Source: CAWCTB01 sp963798275
Lineage (GTDB): Bacteria; Acidobacteriota; Terriglobia; Terriglobales; Acidobacteriaceae
Assembly (NCBI GenBank): GCA_963798275.1
Contig: CAWCTB010000039.1
Location: 62,001-126,000 of the forward strand
Reading direction: 5' to 3'
DNA: 64,000 bases
Shown here: one piece after another, positions 48,389 through 56,247 of the stretch
Position numbering within the stretch: position 1 is the stretch's first letter
How the letters are laid out: each line of letters opens with the position of its first letter
Position numbers and translations under genes: made by a program
Notes under the pieces: model-generated
Seen by the model: the letters and a program-made list of their open reading frames with translations, nothing else
The model's database searches: none
What the model was told of the DNA's origin: nothing

Positions 48389-48669
48389 CCCCACCCGCCA
48401 GTCAATCATGCTGCTCGGTTCGGGGGTGCGTGGGGGGCAAGTGCCGGGTAAGTTGCCGCAACTGTGACAACAGAAATCGTCGGCCACGGCGCAAGCTTAC
48501 GACTGCACTCAGGGGGCGGTCAAGGCCCAGCCCATTGACACTTTGACAAGGCGGGTGACCCGTTGAACGCCAAAGCTAAACCAGAAGATCCAAAGTCGGG
48601 TGCCCCCCTTCGACTGCGCTCAAGGCAGGCTCTGGGGCACGCAGTAGATTTTGATACCTGGGCCACCAG
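48389..48669. other. Intergenic segment between R2 copies C and D
   Basis: No gene is seen. About 48605 to 48640 resembles the cccttcgactccgctca / caggctctg unit found near 40699 and 59258. Confidence 0.45.
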
Positions 48670-48788
48670 CCGGGATGGGCACACGCCTGTAAGTTTTTTG
48701 GTGGCAGTAGGTTGATGGGCCGGGCCACCCGCCACCCTCCTGTAAGTTTATTCGCGTCAATAAGTTGACGGGGTGGGCCACCCGCCAC
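48670..48788. repeat. R2 repeat, copy D (two partial units)
   Basis: A degenerate unit (48670 to 48735) is followed by a second copy of the right half (48733 to 48788: tcctgtaagtttattcgc, then ttgacggggtgggccaccc), almost identical to copy C. The right end fuses directly to a vapB fragment. Confidence 0.8.
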
Positions 48789-48862
48789 CTGCTTCGGGAT
48801 GGCGATTTGCCCCTTGGAGGAAACAGTAACTTTATCCATAGAAGTATCTTACCATGAGTAAG
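48788..48862 (-). pseudogene. Truncated vapB antitoxin copy with its operator
   Basis: The minus strand from ATG 48839 encodes MDKVTVSSKGQIAIPKQV, almost the same as the first 18 residues of VapB at 47713, then runs into R2 copy D. The upstream IR cttac-catga-gtaag (48848 to 48862) and the flanking bases are also kept. The rest of vapB and the toxin are gone. Confidence 0.8.
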
Positions 48863-49156
48863 ACAACGTTGACCTGGGAATTCCGGGAGATGGTGTTTAG
48901 GTGGGCGGCTGAAAGCCTGGGCCTGGGTCCACTGCCCAATGTGCTCGGCTCCTTTCCTCCGAGCCTTGGTTGCTAGAGCGCACCACGCGTGCCCGGCGGC
49001 CGGGAGCCGACACGGTTATCTAATCAGCCGACCCGTCTCGGGAGTATTTGCTTGCCTAATCCTCGGCGTTCGGACAATAATCTTGTTCGCGATTTTCGAA
49101 CGTTTTAAGCAATAAAAGCTTGAATAATTAGGGGTCAGGTCCGCGGCACTCGCGAG
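48863..49156. other. Intergenic region, nothing recognised
   Basis: No gene or structured repeat is seen. GC content falls towards the two unknown genes that follow. Confidence 0.4.
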
Positions 49157-49807
49157 GTGACCCGACCGCTCAGGACTCTGCCTTTTCCGCTGGAACAACT
49201 TGTGACGATCACACATATTAGTCGAATAGTTTTTCTGTTTAGCGGCCTAATCATTTTGCTAGTGATTGCCCTACAGCCCTGTCAAGGTCAATTAATCCCT
49301 GTCTCGGGCAAGATTACAGTCCTCGGTGAGCCAGCAGGCGGAGTAAGAATGGCACTCAAAGCTGAAGGGTGCAGTTGCGAAAGGTGCCCTGTCGGTTGTG
49401 GATGCTGTCCCGAGCAGTTAATTGTCACTACAAAACCGGACGGCTCGTTTGAGTTTTCGGTTCGTCCTGGGACCTATAACCTAGTTACTGTTTTGAACAT
49501 TCGCCTTGACGGCTTAAGACGCCTAAGGATTACTGCGAAGGAGCAAAGCTCGTTTGGCATTGGCGCGCTGAAGCATAATAATCCGTCCGTGAGCTTTGCT
49601 TTGGAGGACTCGGATTGTGACTGTGAGAAGAAGTGTCCGAATGACTGTAAATGCTGTGTACCTCAATTTCAGATGGTCGGCAAGCCGCAATCTGACGGCT
49701 CATTCGCGGTGGATCTCCCGCCTGAGCATGGCATATCAAAAGCAGTTTTGACCATCGCCTTTAAGTTTCATTCCGGGATGGAACCCCTGATCATCAGCGT
49801 CGAGTAG
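49157..49807 (+). CDS. Secreted protein with two six-cysteine modules, function unknown
   Basis: The product has up to 216 residues from GTG 49157; GTG 49202 gives a neater signal peptide (FLFSGLIILLVIALQPCQGQ). Two tandem modules follow: CSCERCPVGCGCC at about residues 72 to 84, then KPDGSFEFSVRPG; and CDCEKKCPNDCKCC at about 154 to 167, then SDGSFAVDLPP. The DGSF..PG parts resemble carboxypeptidase-regulatory-like beta sandwiches. Six Cys per module in CxCx(2-3)CPxxCxCC suggest metal-thiolate binding or disulfides. Low GC relative to the core genes. No known family recognised. Confidence 0.7.
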   Translation: MTRPLRTLPFPLEQLVTITHISRIVFLFSGLIILLVIALQPCQGQLIPVSGKITVLGEPAGGVRMALKAEGCSCERCPVGCGCCPEQLIVTTKPDGSFEFSVRPGTYNLVTVLNIRLDGLRRLRITAKEQSSFGIGALKHNNPSVSFALEDSDCDCEKKCPNDCKCCVPQFQMVGKPQSDGSFAVDLPPEHGISKAVLTIAFKFHSGMEPLIISVE

Positions 49808-49834
49808 TCTCCTAATGTCCCGAGACCATAGGCC

Positions 49835-50455
49835 ATGTTGAAACTCGGTCGAAACAGGTATCGGAGGAGCCGTCCGAGACCAATGCATATCGGGAACTTC
49901 TTCGAGCATAAAGCTGTACTTCTGTTGATGGGGTTCGGATTAACGACGGTATGCGGAACTTGCCTGAGTTCTCACTGGAAGCAACTTGAGTGGCAAAACC
50001 AGCAAAAGTACCTACTCCAGCAGCGAGACCTAGACAAGCAAACAGAGCTGATCGGCGAATTGACGAAGGCGGTCGCTGAAACCAACGCCGCTGGGGAGGA
50101 CATCCTTGCCCTTTATCAGCAATCAGAATTGGACCGCCCGGAGGAGATTAGAGAGCGTAGAGACAATTGGAGGAAGATAAGTCGCGAATGGCGGATAGCG
50201 TCCGAACTGCTCCAGCAGCAACTCGCAATCTATTTTAAGAACCCATCAATTCAGACGAAGTTCGATGCGATCTTGACGCAGCGCAGGTTCTTAGGGAACA
50301 TTATTGTGAGATTGCCCAAGAGGGTGCAATTGCTCCCGAATGAAGTGGAGAATGCAAAAAAACATAGCGATGAACTGACAAATCTGACAGAGGATTTAGG
50401 CGTGCTTATGCGGAATGAAATCCGACAGCCTAAATCTGATCAACCTAATCCCTAA
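49835..50455 (+). CDS. Single-pass membrane protein with coiled coil, unknown
   Basis: The 206-residue product has one hydrophobic helix (AVLLLMGFGLTTVCGTCLSS, near residues 27 to 46), followed by about 150 residues of charged helix rich in Gln, Glu, Leu and Lys (QQKYLLQQRDLDKQTELIGE, RDNWRKISREWRIASELLQQ). ATG 49883 (MHIGNFFEHK) is an alternative start that places the helix nearer the N-terminus. It follows the six-cysteine gene after 27 bases on the same strand and shares its lower GC, so both may have come together. Confidence 0.65.
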   Translation: MLKLGRNRYRRSRPRPMHIGNFFEHKAVLLLMGFGLTTVCGTCLSSHWKQLEWQNQQKYLLQQRDLDKQTELIGELTKAVAETNAAGEDILALYQQSELDRPEEIRERRDNWRKISREWRIASELLQQQLAIYFKNPSIQTKFDAILTQRRFLGNIIVRLPKRVQLLPNEVENAKKHSDELTNLTEDLGVLMRNEIRQPKSDQPNP

Positions 50456-50567
50456 AAACCAATGGACGGCCGCCTTGTGGTCCTCTTTAACATGAACAAA
50501 AAGGATCCCTTCCCGTCCAGATAAAGCTGTGCCCTTTGAAAAACGCAGGTAATTCGTCAACGAATGG

Positions 50568-52640
50568 CTACAGCGCCGCTGCCTTCGTCTCGATCAGCTT
50601 CTTCACCCGCTCGACAAACGCATCCACCGCGACGGACCCTTCGGCTTTCTCCTGGCCGCGGACGCGCACGTTGACCTCGTGGGCTTCCATCTCGCGGTCG
50701 CCGACGACGAGTTGGAACGGCACCTTCTGCATGGCGTGCTCGCGGATCTTGGCGTTCATCTTCTCGTTGCGCAGATCGACGTGCACTCGCACTCCGGCCG
50801 CTTTGAGCTTTTCGCCAACTTCGTTGGCATAAGCGTGGTGCTTCTCGCCGATGGGCACCACGACCACCTGCGTCGGCGACAGCCACACCGGGAACGCTCC
50901 GGCGTAATGCTCGATCAGCACGCCGAAGAAGCGTTCGATCGAGCCGTAGAGCGCGCGGTGCACCATCAGCGGCTGGTGGCGCTTGCCGTCTTCGCCGACG
51001 TACTCCAGACCGAAGCGCTCGGGCAGGGTGAAGTCGAACTGCACGGTAGAGAGCTGCCACAGCCGGCCGATGGCGTCGACCAGCTTGACGTCGATCTTCG
51101 GCCCGTAGAATGCGGCCTCGCCGGGAATCAGCTTGTACTCGATGTTGCGGCGCTTCAGCGCCTGTTCGAGCGAACGCTGCGCCAGCTCCCACTGATCGTC
51201 GCGTCCGGCGTAGGTTTTGCGGTCGTTCGGGTCCCACGTCGAAAGCTCGACCTGGAACTGGTCGAAGCCGTAGGTCTTCAGCACGGCCAGCGCAAAATCG
51301 ATGCAGCCCACGACCTCGTCTTCAATCTGCTCGGGAGTACAAAAGATGTGGGCGTCGTCCTGGGTAAAGCCGCGCACGCGCAGCAGCCCGTGCATCACGC
51401 CCGAGCGCTCGTAGCGGTACACCGTGCCGAGCTCGCCCAGCCGCACCGGCAGGTCGCGATACGACTTGAGCGAGTCGCGATAGATAAGGATGTGGAACGG
51501 ACAGTTCATCGGCTTCATGCGATAGTCGGCGTCGTCCAGTTCCATCGGGGTAAACATGTTCTGCGCGTAGTAGCCTTCGTGGCCCGAGGTCTTCCACAGG
51601 TCCACGCGCGCCACGTGCGGGGTGAAGACGAGGGAGTAGCCGCGCTTCAGGTACTCGTCGCGCATCCAGTCCTCCATCTCCTTGCGCATGATGCCGCCCT
51701 TGGGATGCCAGAAAATCAGGCCGGGCCCGGCCAGCTCCTGGATGGAGAACAGATCGAGCTGCTTGCCCAGCACGCGATGGTCGCGCTTCTTCGCCTCTTC
51801 GAGCTTGTTGAGGTAGTCGTCGAGGTCCTTCTTGGAGAAGAACGAGGTGCCGTAGATGCGCTGCAGCTGCGGGTTCTTCTCGTCGCCCAGCCAATAGGCG
51901 CCGGCGATGTTGAGCAGCTTGAACGCCTTGATGCGCCCGGTCGAGGGAATGTGCGGCCCACGGCAGAAGTCGGTGAACTTGCCGGTCTTGTAGATGGAGA
52001 TTTTCTCGTCGGGCGCGGTGAACTGCTCGATGAAGTGGCACTTCATGAAGTCGCCTTCCGACTTAAAGCGCTCCAGGCCTTCCTGGCGGGGCAGGAACTC
52101 GCGGGCGTAGGGCAGGTCCTGCCTGGCCAGCTCCTGCATCTTCTTCTCGATGGCTGCGAGGTCCTCGGGGGTGAAGGGCTTTTCGCGATAGAAGTCGTAG
52201 AAGAAGCCGCTCTCGGTCGCAGGACCGTGGCCGAGCTTGGTTTCGGGAAACAGTTCGAGCACGGCAGCCGCCATGAGGTGCGCCGAGGAGTGGCGATAGA
52301 CCTCCAGCGCCTCGGGATCGCGCTCGGTCAGGATGCGCAGCTCGGCATCGCTCTCCAGGGGGCGGGCCAGGTCCACCAGGCGAGCGCCATCATTCTTCGC
52401 CGCCTGCGGCTTCGGCTGGTCTTCGCTCTTCGTTTCGGTCGTCGCTTCGGTCTTGGCTTCGGCCGCCGGCTGGTTTCCGTTGCCGCTGGCACCGTTGGGA
52501 GAGAGCGGCTTTACCTGCGCCACCAGCGCGGCGTCGGCCAAGCGCGGGCTGATCGACTTGGCAATGTCGAGGGCGGAGGTGCCGCGGGGTACTTCTTTGA
52601 CGCTGCCGTCGGGCAGCTTCACATGAATGGTTTCGGACAT
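50568..52640 (-). CDS. thrS: Threonyl-tRNA synthetase
   Basis: The 690-residue enzyme has an N-terminal TGS domain (IHVKLPDGSVKEVPRGTSALDIAKSIS), the editing domain with HSSAHLMAAAVLELFP and CRGPHIPSTGRIKAFKL, the class II core with FWHPKGGIMRKEMEDWMR, MNCPFHILIYRDSLKSYRDLPVR and HRALYGSIERFFGVLIEHY, and the anticodon-binding domain. An Ala/Glu/Lys-rich insertion of about 40 residues (near 46 to 86) lies between TGS core and its C-terminal strands. It charges tRNA-Thr. No leader RNA such as a T-box was seen upstream. Confidence 0.98.
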   Translation of the reverse strand: MSETIHVKLPDGSVKEVPRGTSALDIAKSISPRLADAALVAQVKPLSPNGASGNGNQPAAEAKTEATTETKSEDQPKPQAAKNDGARLVDLARPLESDAELRILTERDPEALEVYRHSSAHLMAAAVLELFPETKLGHGPATESGFFYDFYREKPFTPEDLAAIEKKMQELARQDLPYAREFLPRQEGLERFKSEGDFMKCHFIEQFTAPDEKISIYKTGKFTDFCRGPHIPSTGRIKAFKLLNIAGAYWLGDEKNPQLQRIYGTSFFSKKDLDDYLNKLEEAKKRDHRVLGKQLDLFSIQELAGPGLIFWHPKGGIMRKEMEDWMRDEYLKRGYSLVFTPHVARVDLWKTSGHEGYYAQNMFTPMELDDADYRMKPMNCPFHILIYRDSLKSYRDLPVRLGELGTVYRYERSGVMHGLLRVRGFTQDDAHIFCTPEQIEDEVVGCIDFALAVLKTYGFDQFQVELSTWDPNDRKTYAGRDDQWELAQRSLEQALKRRNIEYKLIPGEAAFYGPKIDVKLVDAIGRLWQLSTVQFDFTLPERFGLEYVGEDGKRHQPLMVHRALYGSIERFFGVLIEHYAGAFPVWLSPTQVVVVPIGEKHHAYANEVGEKLKAAGVRVHVDLRNEKMNAKIREHAMQKVPFQLVVGDREMEAHEVNVRVRGQEKAEGSVAVDAFVERVKKLIETKAAAL

Positions 52641-53022
52641 AAGAGCATCACTCGGGATACAGCAATAGAGCTGGAAAATGTGCCACTTTGAATTCTACTA
52701 GGCGTCATCCCCATCTCATAAATGCCAGAAGCGACAAACCCCGAGTTCCGTCGGGGGCTAAAGCAGTTTCAGAGTAAGGTGTAGACCGAGGTCCCTCAGG
52801 GGCTAAAGCCCGAGTTGGCTACGGTCGCTTACGGCGCGGCTGAAGCCGTGCCCTTTCAAAACGGGGCGTGGTCTACAGCAACTATGAAACCGCTCTAAAG
52901 CCCGGTCTTAAGCGGCCAGTTACGGCACAGCTGAAGCTGTGCCCTTTCAAAACTTGGCAAGATCGTATTTTTTCCGCAGCCCGTGAAGCATGCGCTTGCA
53001 AAACTGATTGATAAGATGGCTT
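52641..53022. repeat. Intergenic region with C-TTYA-G hairpins
   Basis: 52924 to 52943 is a perfect hairpin (ggcacagc, tgaa, gctgtgcc), followed by ctttcaaaac. 52831 to 52853 (near-perfect, gcgcggc tgaa gccgtgc) is followed by the same ctttcaaaac. Several ggggctaaagcc half-sites lie at 52750 to 52815. No gene is seen. Confidence 0.8.
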
Positions 53023-53295
53023 CTAGTAGTGATAGCGTGCTTGAAGAAAGTCGATCCGATCGCCGCTCACTCGGTAGACCAGGCGATGCTCTTGCGTGAG
53101 GCGTCTCGACCAGCATCCGGCGAGCACGAACTTCAACGGCTCAGGCTTGCCGATACCGCCGAACGGATCGCGCATGGCGGCCTCCACGAGTTCCAGCACG
53201 CGCAGCGCCACATTGCGGTCCGTTCTCACCCAGTACTTGAGGTCTTCGCGAAATTCCGGCTGGAAGACCGCTACGCGATCAGCGCTTCGCGCCAA
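53023..53295 (-). CDS. yoeB: YoeB/Txe-family toxin
   Basis: The 90-residue protein is close to E. coli YoeB: EDLKYWVRTDRNVALRVLELV, PFGGIGKPEPLKFVLAGCWSRRLTQEHRLVYRV and the end ARYHY. Catalytic Glu (KPEP), Arg (EHRLVY) and His (RYHY) are all kept. YoeB cuts mRNA in the ribosome A site. Its start overlaps the antitoxin end by 17 bases. Confidence 0.94.
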   Translation of the reverse strand: MARSADRVAVFQPEFREDLKYWVRTDRNVALRVLELVEAAMRDPFGGIGKPEPLKFVLAGCWSRRLTQEHRLVYRVSGDRIDFLQARYHY

Positions 53296-53566
53296 GCCCC
53301 ATCTCCTGGCGAAGCTTGTCGACCGACTCTGCCTTGCCCTTAGCGGAATTGGCTCGCCGCAGGGCTGTCAACAGCCGCTGTGCGTTCTTGGGCGGCCGCA
53401 GCAGGTGGGCGGTTTCCATCAGGCTGGTCAGCTCCTCGGCTGGGACCATGGCCACGTCCTTAGCTCCACGGCGCCGGACGATAACGACTTCCTGATCGTT
53501 CGCAACCTGGTCAAGGACCGAGGCCAGGCGCTGGCGCAAGCTGGTGTAGGTGGTCTCGACTGCCAT
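53279..53566 (-). CDS. yefM: Phd/YefM-family antitoxin
   Basis: The 95-residue protein has the Phd/YefM fold at its N-terminus (YTSLRQRLASVLDQVANDQEVVIVRRRGAKDVAMVPAEELTSLMETAHLLRPP) and a helical toxin-binding tail. It sits upstream of yoeB with overlap, forming a standard module. Upstream agaggaga-like bases precede ATG 53566. Confidence 0.92.
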   Translation of the reverse strand: MAVETTYTSLRQRLASVLDQVANDQEVVIVRRRGAKDVAMVPAEELTSLMETAHLLRPPKNAQRLLTALRRANSAKGKAESVDKLRQEMGLGAKR

Positions 53567-53941
53567 GGCAATGTTCTCTCTTCAATTAGCGTACAGGAAT
53601 ACTGTACGTACGTCCAGCTTAGCAGACTGCGGAAAGAACGTAGAGATGCGGAGAAACAGCAGATTCGTCGGGGCTGAAGCCCCTCGGAATGACAAAACAA
53701 GGGGCACACAACGACGCGGCTGAAAAAGTTGCTGAAAAAGTCCGTTCAACGTGCTACCGGGGCTAAAGCCCCTATATATTTGCAACGGCTTAGACGCTGG
53801 CCTGAAGGCCAGCTCTACCCGGGAACCTCTTTTTCAGCAGCCTTTGAAGCCGCGCCCCTTGCAATCGCTGCTTGCGCGAGTTTTCTCGCAGCCGGTTGAG
53901 GCAGCAGCTGATTCGGTGTGCCGGGAATGCCGATTGAGGGT
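53567..53941. repeat. Intergenic region with hairpins
   Basis: 53670 to 53683 (ggggc, tgaa, gcccc) and 53796 to 53813 (gctggcc, tgaa, ggccagc) are perfect members of the hairpin family; a degenerate tttttcagcagcctttgaag follows. The string cagattcgtcggggctgaa matches those near 40488. No gene is seen. Confidence 0.8.
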
Positions 53942-54229
53942 TTATGTTCGCCGATGGCGCACTTCCAGCACGATCGCGCCGATGAACGCCACCGTACCCA
54001 GAACGGCAGCAACCGGAATGGCGAAATGCCGGTAGGCATTGCGCATGTCGACGTCGGTGCCGGTGATGAGGCTGAAGAGCACCATCCCGATGATTCCCAG
54101 AAGCAGCCCGAGCCCCATGCCCCCGGCGGTGAACAGCAGGGTGGTGAACAGCACCCGAACCGTCGCCGTGAATGCGGTGAGGATCTTGCTGCGCTTCCTG
54201 GCTGGGGACATCGCCGAGGTGACCATCAC
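53942..54229 (-). CDS. Small two-helix membrane protein
   Basis: The 95-residue product has two transmembrane helices (TLLFTAGGMGLGLLLGIIGMVLFSLI and FAIPVAAVLGTVAFIGAIVLEV) joined by a short polar loop, and a basic C-terminus. No family was recognised. A start at the second Met (MSPARKRSK) is possible. Confidence 0.6.
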   Translation of the reverse strand: MMVTSAMSPARKRSKILTAFTATVRVLFTTLLFTAGGMGLGLLLGIIGMVLFSLITGTDVDMRNAYRHFAIPVAAVLGTVAFIGAIVLEVRHRRT

Positions 54230-54336
54230 ACTCTAGGGTACAACAGACTGGCGCCGGTCGATTTGTAGGGTTCGGTCTGAGGTTGCGGCCGGTAGCTCGC
54301 TAAGCCGAACTCCTGCTTGGGTTACAATCGAGTTTC

Positions 54337-55074
54337 ATGGCCCAAGCATCTCAAACAGTTACGCGGACGCCGGCGGAAGTGGTGCGCATGACGCCGGTGA
54401 CACAGTCGCCCAACGGAATCTGCTACGCCGCCATGGGTGAGATGAACTCATCGGCGGCCGACCTGGAGCGGCTGGTGGCGGTGGTTCCGCGCACCATCGC
54501 AGCCGCACTGGACCGCAAGGCGTACTACTTCGTCCCGCTGACGTTGAACCTGGGCGACGAAACCATGATCGCCGACCGCTACGATGTGGAGCTTTCCGAC
54601 AGCGCCATCTGCCATCGCAACCACACGCTGGGCGATTCGCAATGCGTTTTCATCTCCACCCGGCTGATGGAGGACAGCTTCGCCATTGCGTTCGAGTTCT
54701 TCATCAACGTGGGCCACAACTTCGTGGAACGGGTAGGCGTGTCGCAGGAGTTCGCTGACCTGGTGTTCAAGCAGATCGAGGACAAAGTCCGCGGCGAAAC
54801 CTCGATGGATGCTTACGAGCTGCGCAAGATCGTGGCCACCAACGGGCCGGAGACGGAGAAGGCCAAGCATGAGTACCTGCTGGCCACCTTCGCCGACGCT
54901 ATCGCGGTGTACATGCTCTCGCTGTATCTCGATGTGGATTACCAGGAGCTGCGCGAGCGCGACTATCCGCTGCTCGCCCCGGCGGCGCTGGCCGAGCGGC
55001 TTCGCAAGATCAATGAGCTGTTCCCGCCGAATCCGGGATTCGAGTTCGCGGTCTACCACCGGAGAAGGCAGTAG
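54337..55074 (+). CDS. Conserved-looking protein of unknown function
   Basis: The 245-residue soluble product has no motif that I can place. Distinct parts are ALDRKAYYFVPLTLNLGDETMIADRYD, HRNHTLGDSQCVFISTRLMEDSFAIAFEFFINVGHNFVERVG and ATFADAIAVYMLSLYLDVDYQEL. No signal peptide or membrane helix. It stands just upstream of ruvA on the same strand. The reading frame is clean and high in GC at third positions, so it is a real gene. Confidence 0.75.
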   Translation: MAQASQTVTRTPAEVVRMTPVTQSPNGICYAAMGEMNSSAADLERLVAVVPRTIAAALDRKAYYFVPLTLNLGDETMIADRYDVELSDSAICHRNHTLGDSQCVFISTRLMEDSFAIAFEFFINVGHNFVERVGVSQEFADLVFKQIEDKVRGETSMDAYELRKIVATNGPETEKAKHEYLLATFADAIAVYMLSLYLDVDYQELRERDYPLLAPAALAERLRKINELFPPNPGFEFAVYHRRRQ

Positions 55075-55078
55075 AGCA

Positions 55079-55252
55079 GTGGATAGTGGATAGTGGATAG
55101 AGGCGGCTCGCGGATGGCGAACTGTCAGTACCCTGGAGGTTCAAGTTCATCAGGCGGGCGCGACCCGCGAGGAACCTATTTTTCGAGTAGTTGGCAAGGC
55201 ATGCCGCTCATGGACAACTTACTATCCATTAGCCACTATTCACTATTCACTC
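55079..55252. repeat. Heptamer repeat gtggata and its inverted, degenerate partner
   Basis: Three perfect copies of gtggata lie at 55079 to 55099, right after the stop codon at 55074. At 55219 to 55252, just before the ruvA start, the complementary family appears (ctatccattagccactattcactattcac shortened here to its units cactatt, cactatt). Together they could pair as a long imperfect hairpin. Confidence 0.8.
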
Positions 55253-55256
55253 ACCC

Positions 55257-55842
55257 ATGATTGCGCACCTTCGCGGACGGCTCATCTCGAAGCACCCCAA
55301 CCAGGCCATCGTGGAAGCCGCCGGGGTCGGCTACGACGTCACGATCACCATCCCGACGTTTTCGGAACTGCCCTCCGCCGGCACCGACGTTGCGCTGCAC
55401 ATTCATACCCACGTGCGTGAGGACGCCATCGCGCTCTTCGGCTTCCTGAGGCCGGAAGAGAAGCAGCTCTTTGAGAAGCTGATCACGGTCAGCGGCATCG
55501 GGCCGAAGTTGGCCATCACCATCCTGAGCGGCATGGCCACGGCCGACATGGTGGGCGCGATCCGCGCCAACGATCACGCGCGGCTTACCAAAATTCCCGG
55601 CATCGGCAAGAAGACAGCCGAACGCATGTGCGTGGAGCTACGCGACAAGCTGGATGCCTTTGGCGCGCAGCCGCCGGTGGTCAGCGTTTCCGCGATAGAA
55701 GAAGATGTGATTTCGGCGCTGACCAATCTTGGCTATCAGCGGGTGGTAGCCGCAGAAGGCGGTGGAGCGGGCGACGCAGTCGGCAGGCCGGGAGAACTTC
55801 GACGCCATCTTCCGGGCGGCGTTGGGCGGGCTGTCGAAGTGA
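55257..55842 (+). CDS. ruvA: RuvA Holliday-junction helicase subunit, frameshift near C-terminus
   Basis: The N-terminal OB domain (MIAHLRGRLISKHPNQAIVEAAGVGYDV, HIHTHVREDAIALFGF) and the tetramer HhH domain (TVSGIGPKLAITILSGM, LTKIPGIGKKTAERMCVELRDKL) are intact. The last domain starts DVISALTNLGYQRVVA and then breaks. In another frame KAVERATQSAGRENFDAIFRA followed by ALGGLSK and stop at 55840 is the normal RuvA C-terminus that binds RuvB. Removing one base near 55752 restores 194 residues; without it translation runs to 55913 in a wrong tail. RuvA binds four-way junctions. ruvB and ruvC are not next to it. Confidence 0.95.
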
Positions 55843-55860
55843 AGGGCGGTTTGACGGGAA

Positions 55861-56247
55861 TTATCGCCAGACCCGACGAATCCCGTACCGATCCAGCAAC
55901 ATATCACCACTGACAATGGCGAACCGGTGAGCTTGGGCTTGGGCTATTAACATTCTGTCAAACGGATCCTTGTGATAGAGCGGTAGCTGGCCCGCCCGCA
56001 AAGCGTGTCCCATCGAAATCGCAAGCTTCCTGAACCCACGTTCCGCGAGATGGCGCGGCAGATCAGGCAGTAGCTTCCCCGCGTCCAGCTTTCCCAATTG
56101 AGTCTTGATTGCCATTTCCCAAGCCACCACCGCCGACACGTACACTTGATTGGCGTCATTTTCCAGTTCGTCTCGTGCCGCGGCCGGCACCCTGGCCGGG
56201 GACGAAAACCACCAAAGCAGGGCATGGGTATCGATGAGAAGATTCAC
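55861..56247 (-). CDS. PIN-domain toxin (VapC-like)
   Basis: The 128-residue PIN protein keeps LLIDTHALLWWF, SAVVAWEMAIKTQLGKL, HKDPFDRMLIAQAQ and VSGDMLLDRYG, the four-acid site. This subfamily is usually paired with Phd-type antitoxins, as here. Its start overlaps the antitoxin stop by 4 bases. Confidence 0.92.
   Translation of the reverse strand: MNLLIDTHALLWWFSSPARVPAAARDELENDANQVYVSAVVAWEMAIKTQLGKLDAGKLLPDLPRHLAERGFRKLAISMGHALRAGQLPLYHKDPFDRMLIAQAQAHRFAIVSGDMLLDRYGIRRVWR

Noticed and set aside
50679..52691. 670-codon plus-strand frame opposite thrS
   Set aside because: Antisense shadow of threonyl-tRNA synthetase.
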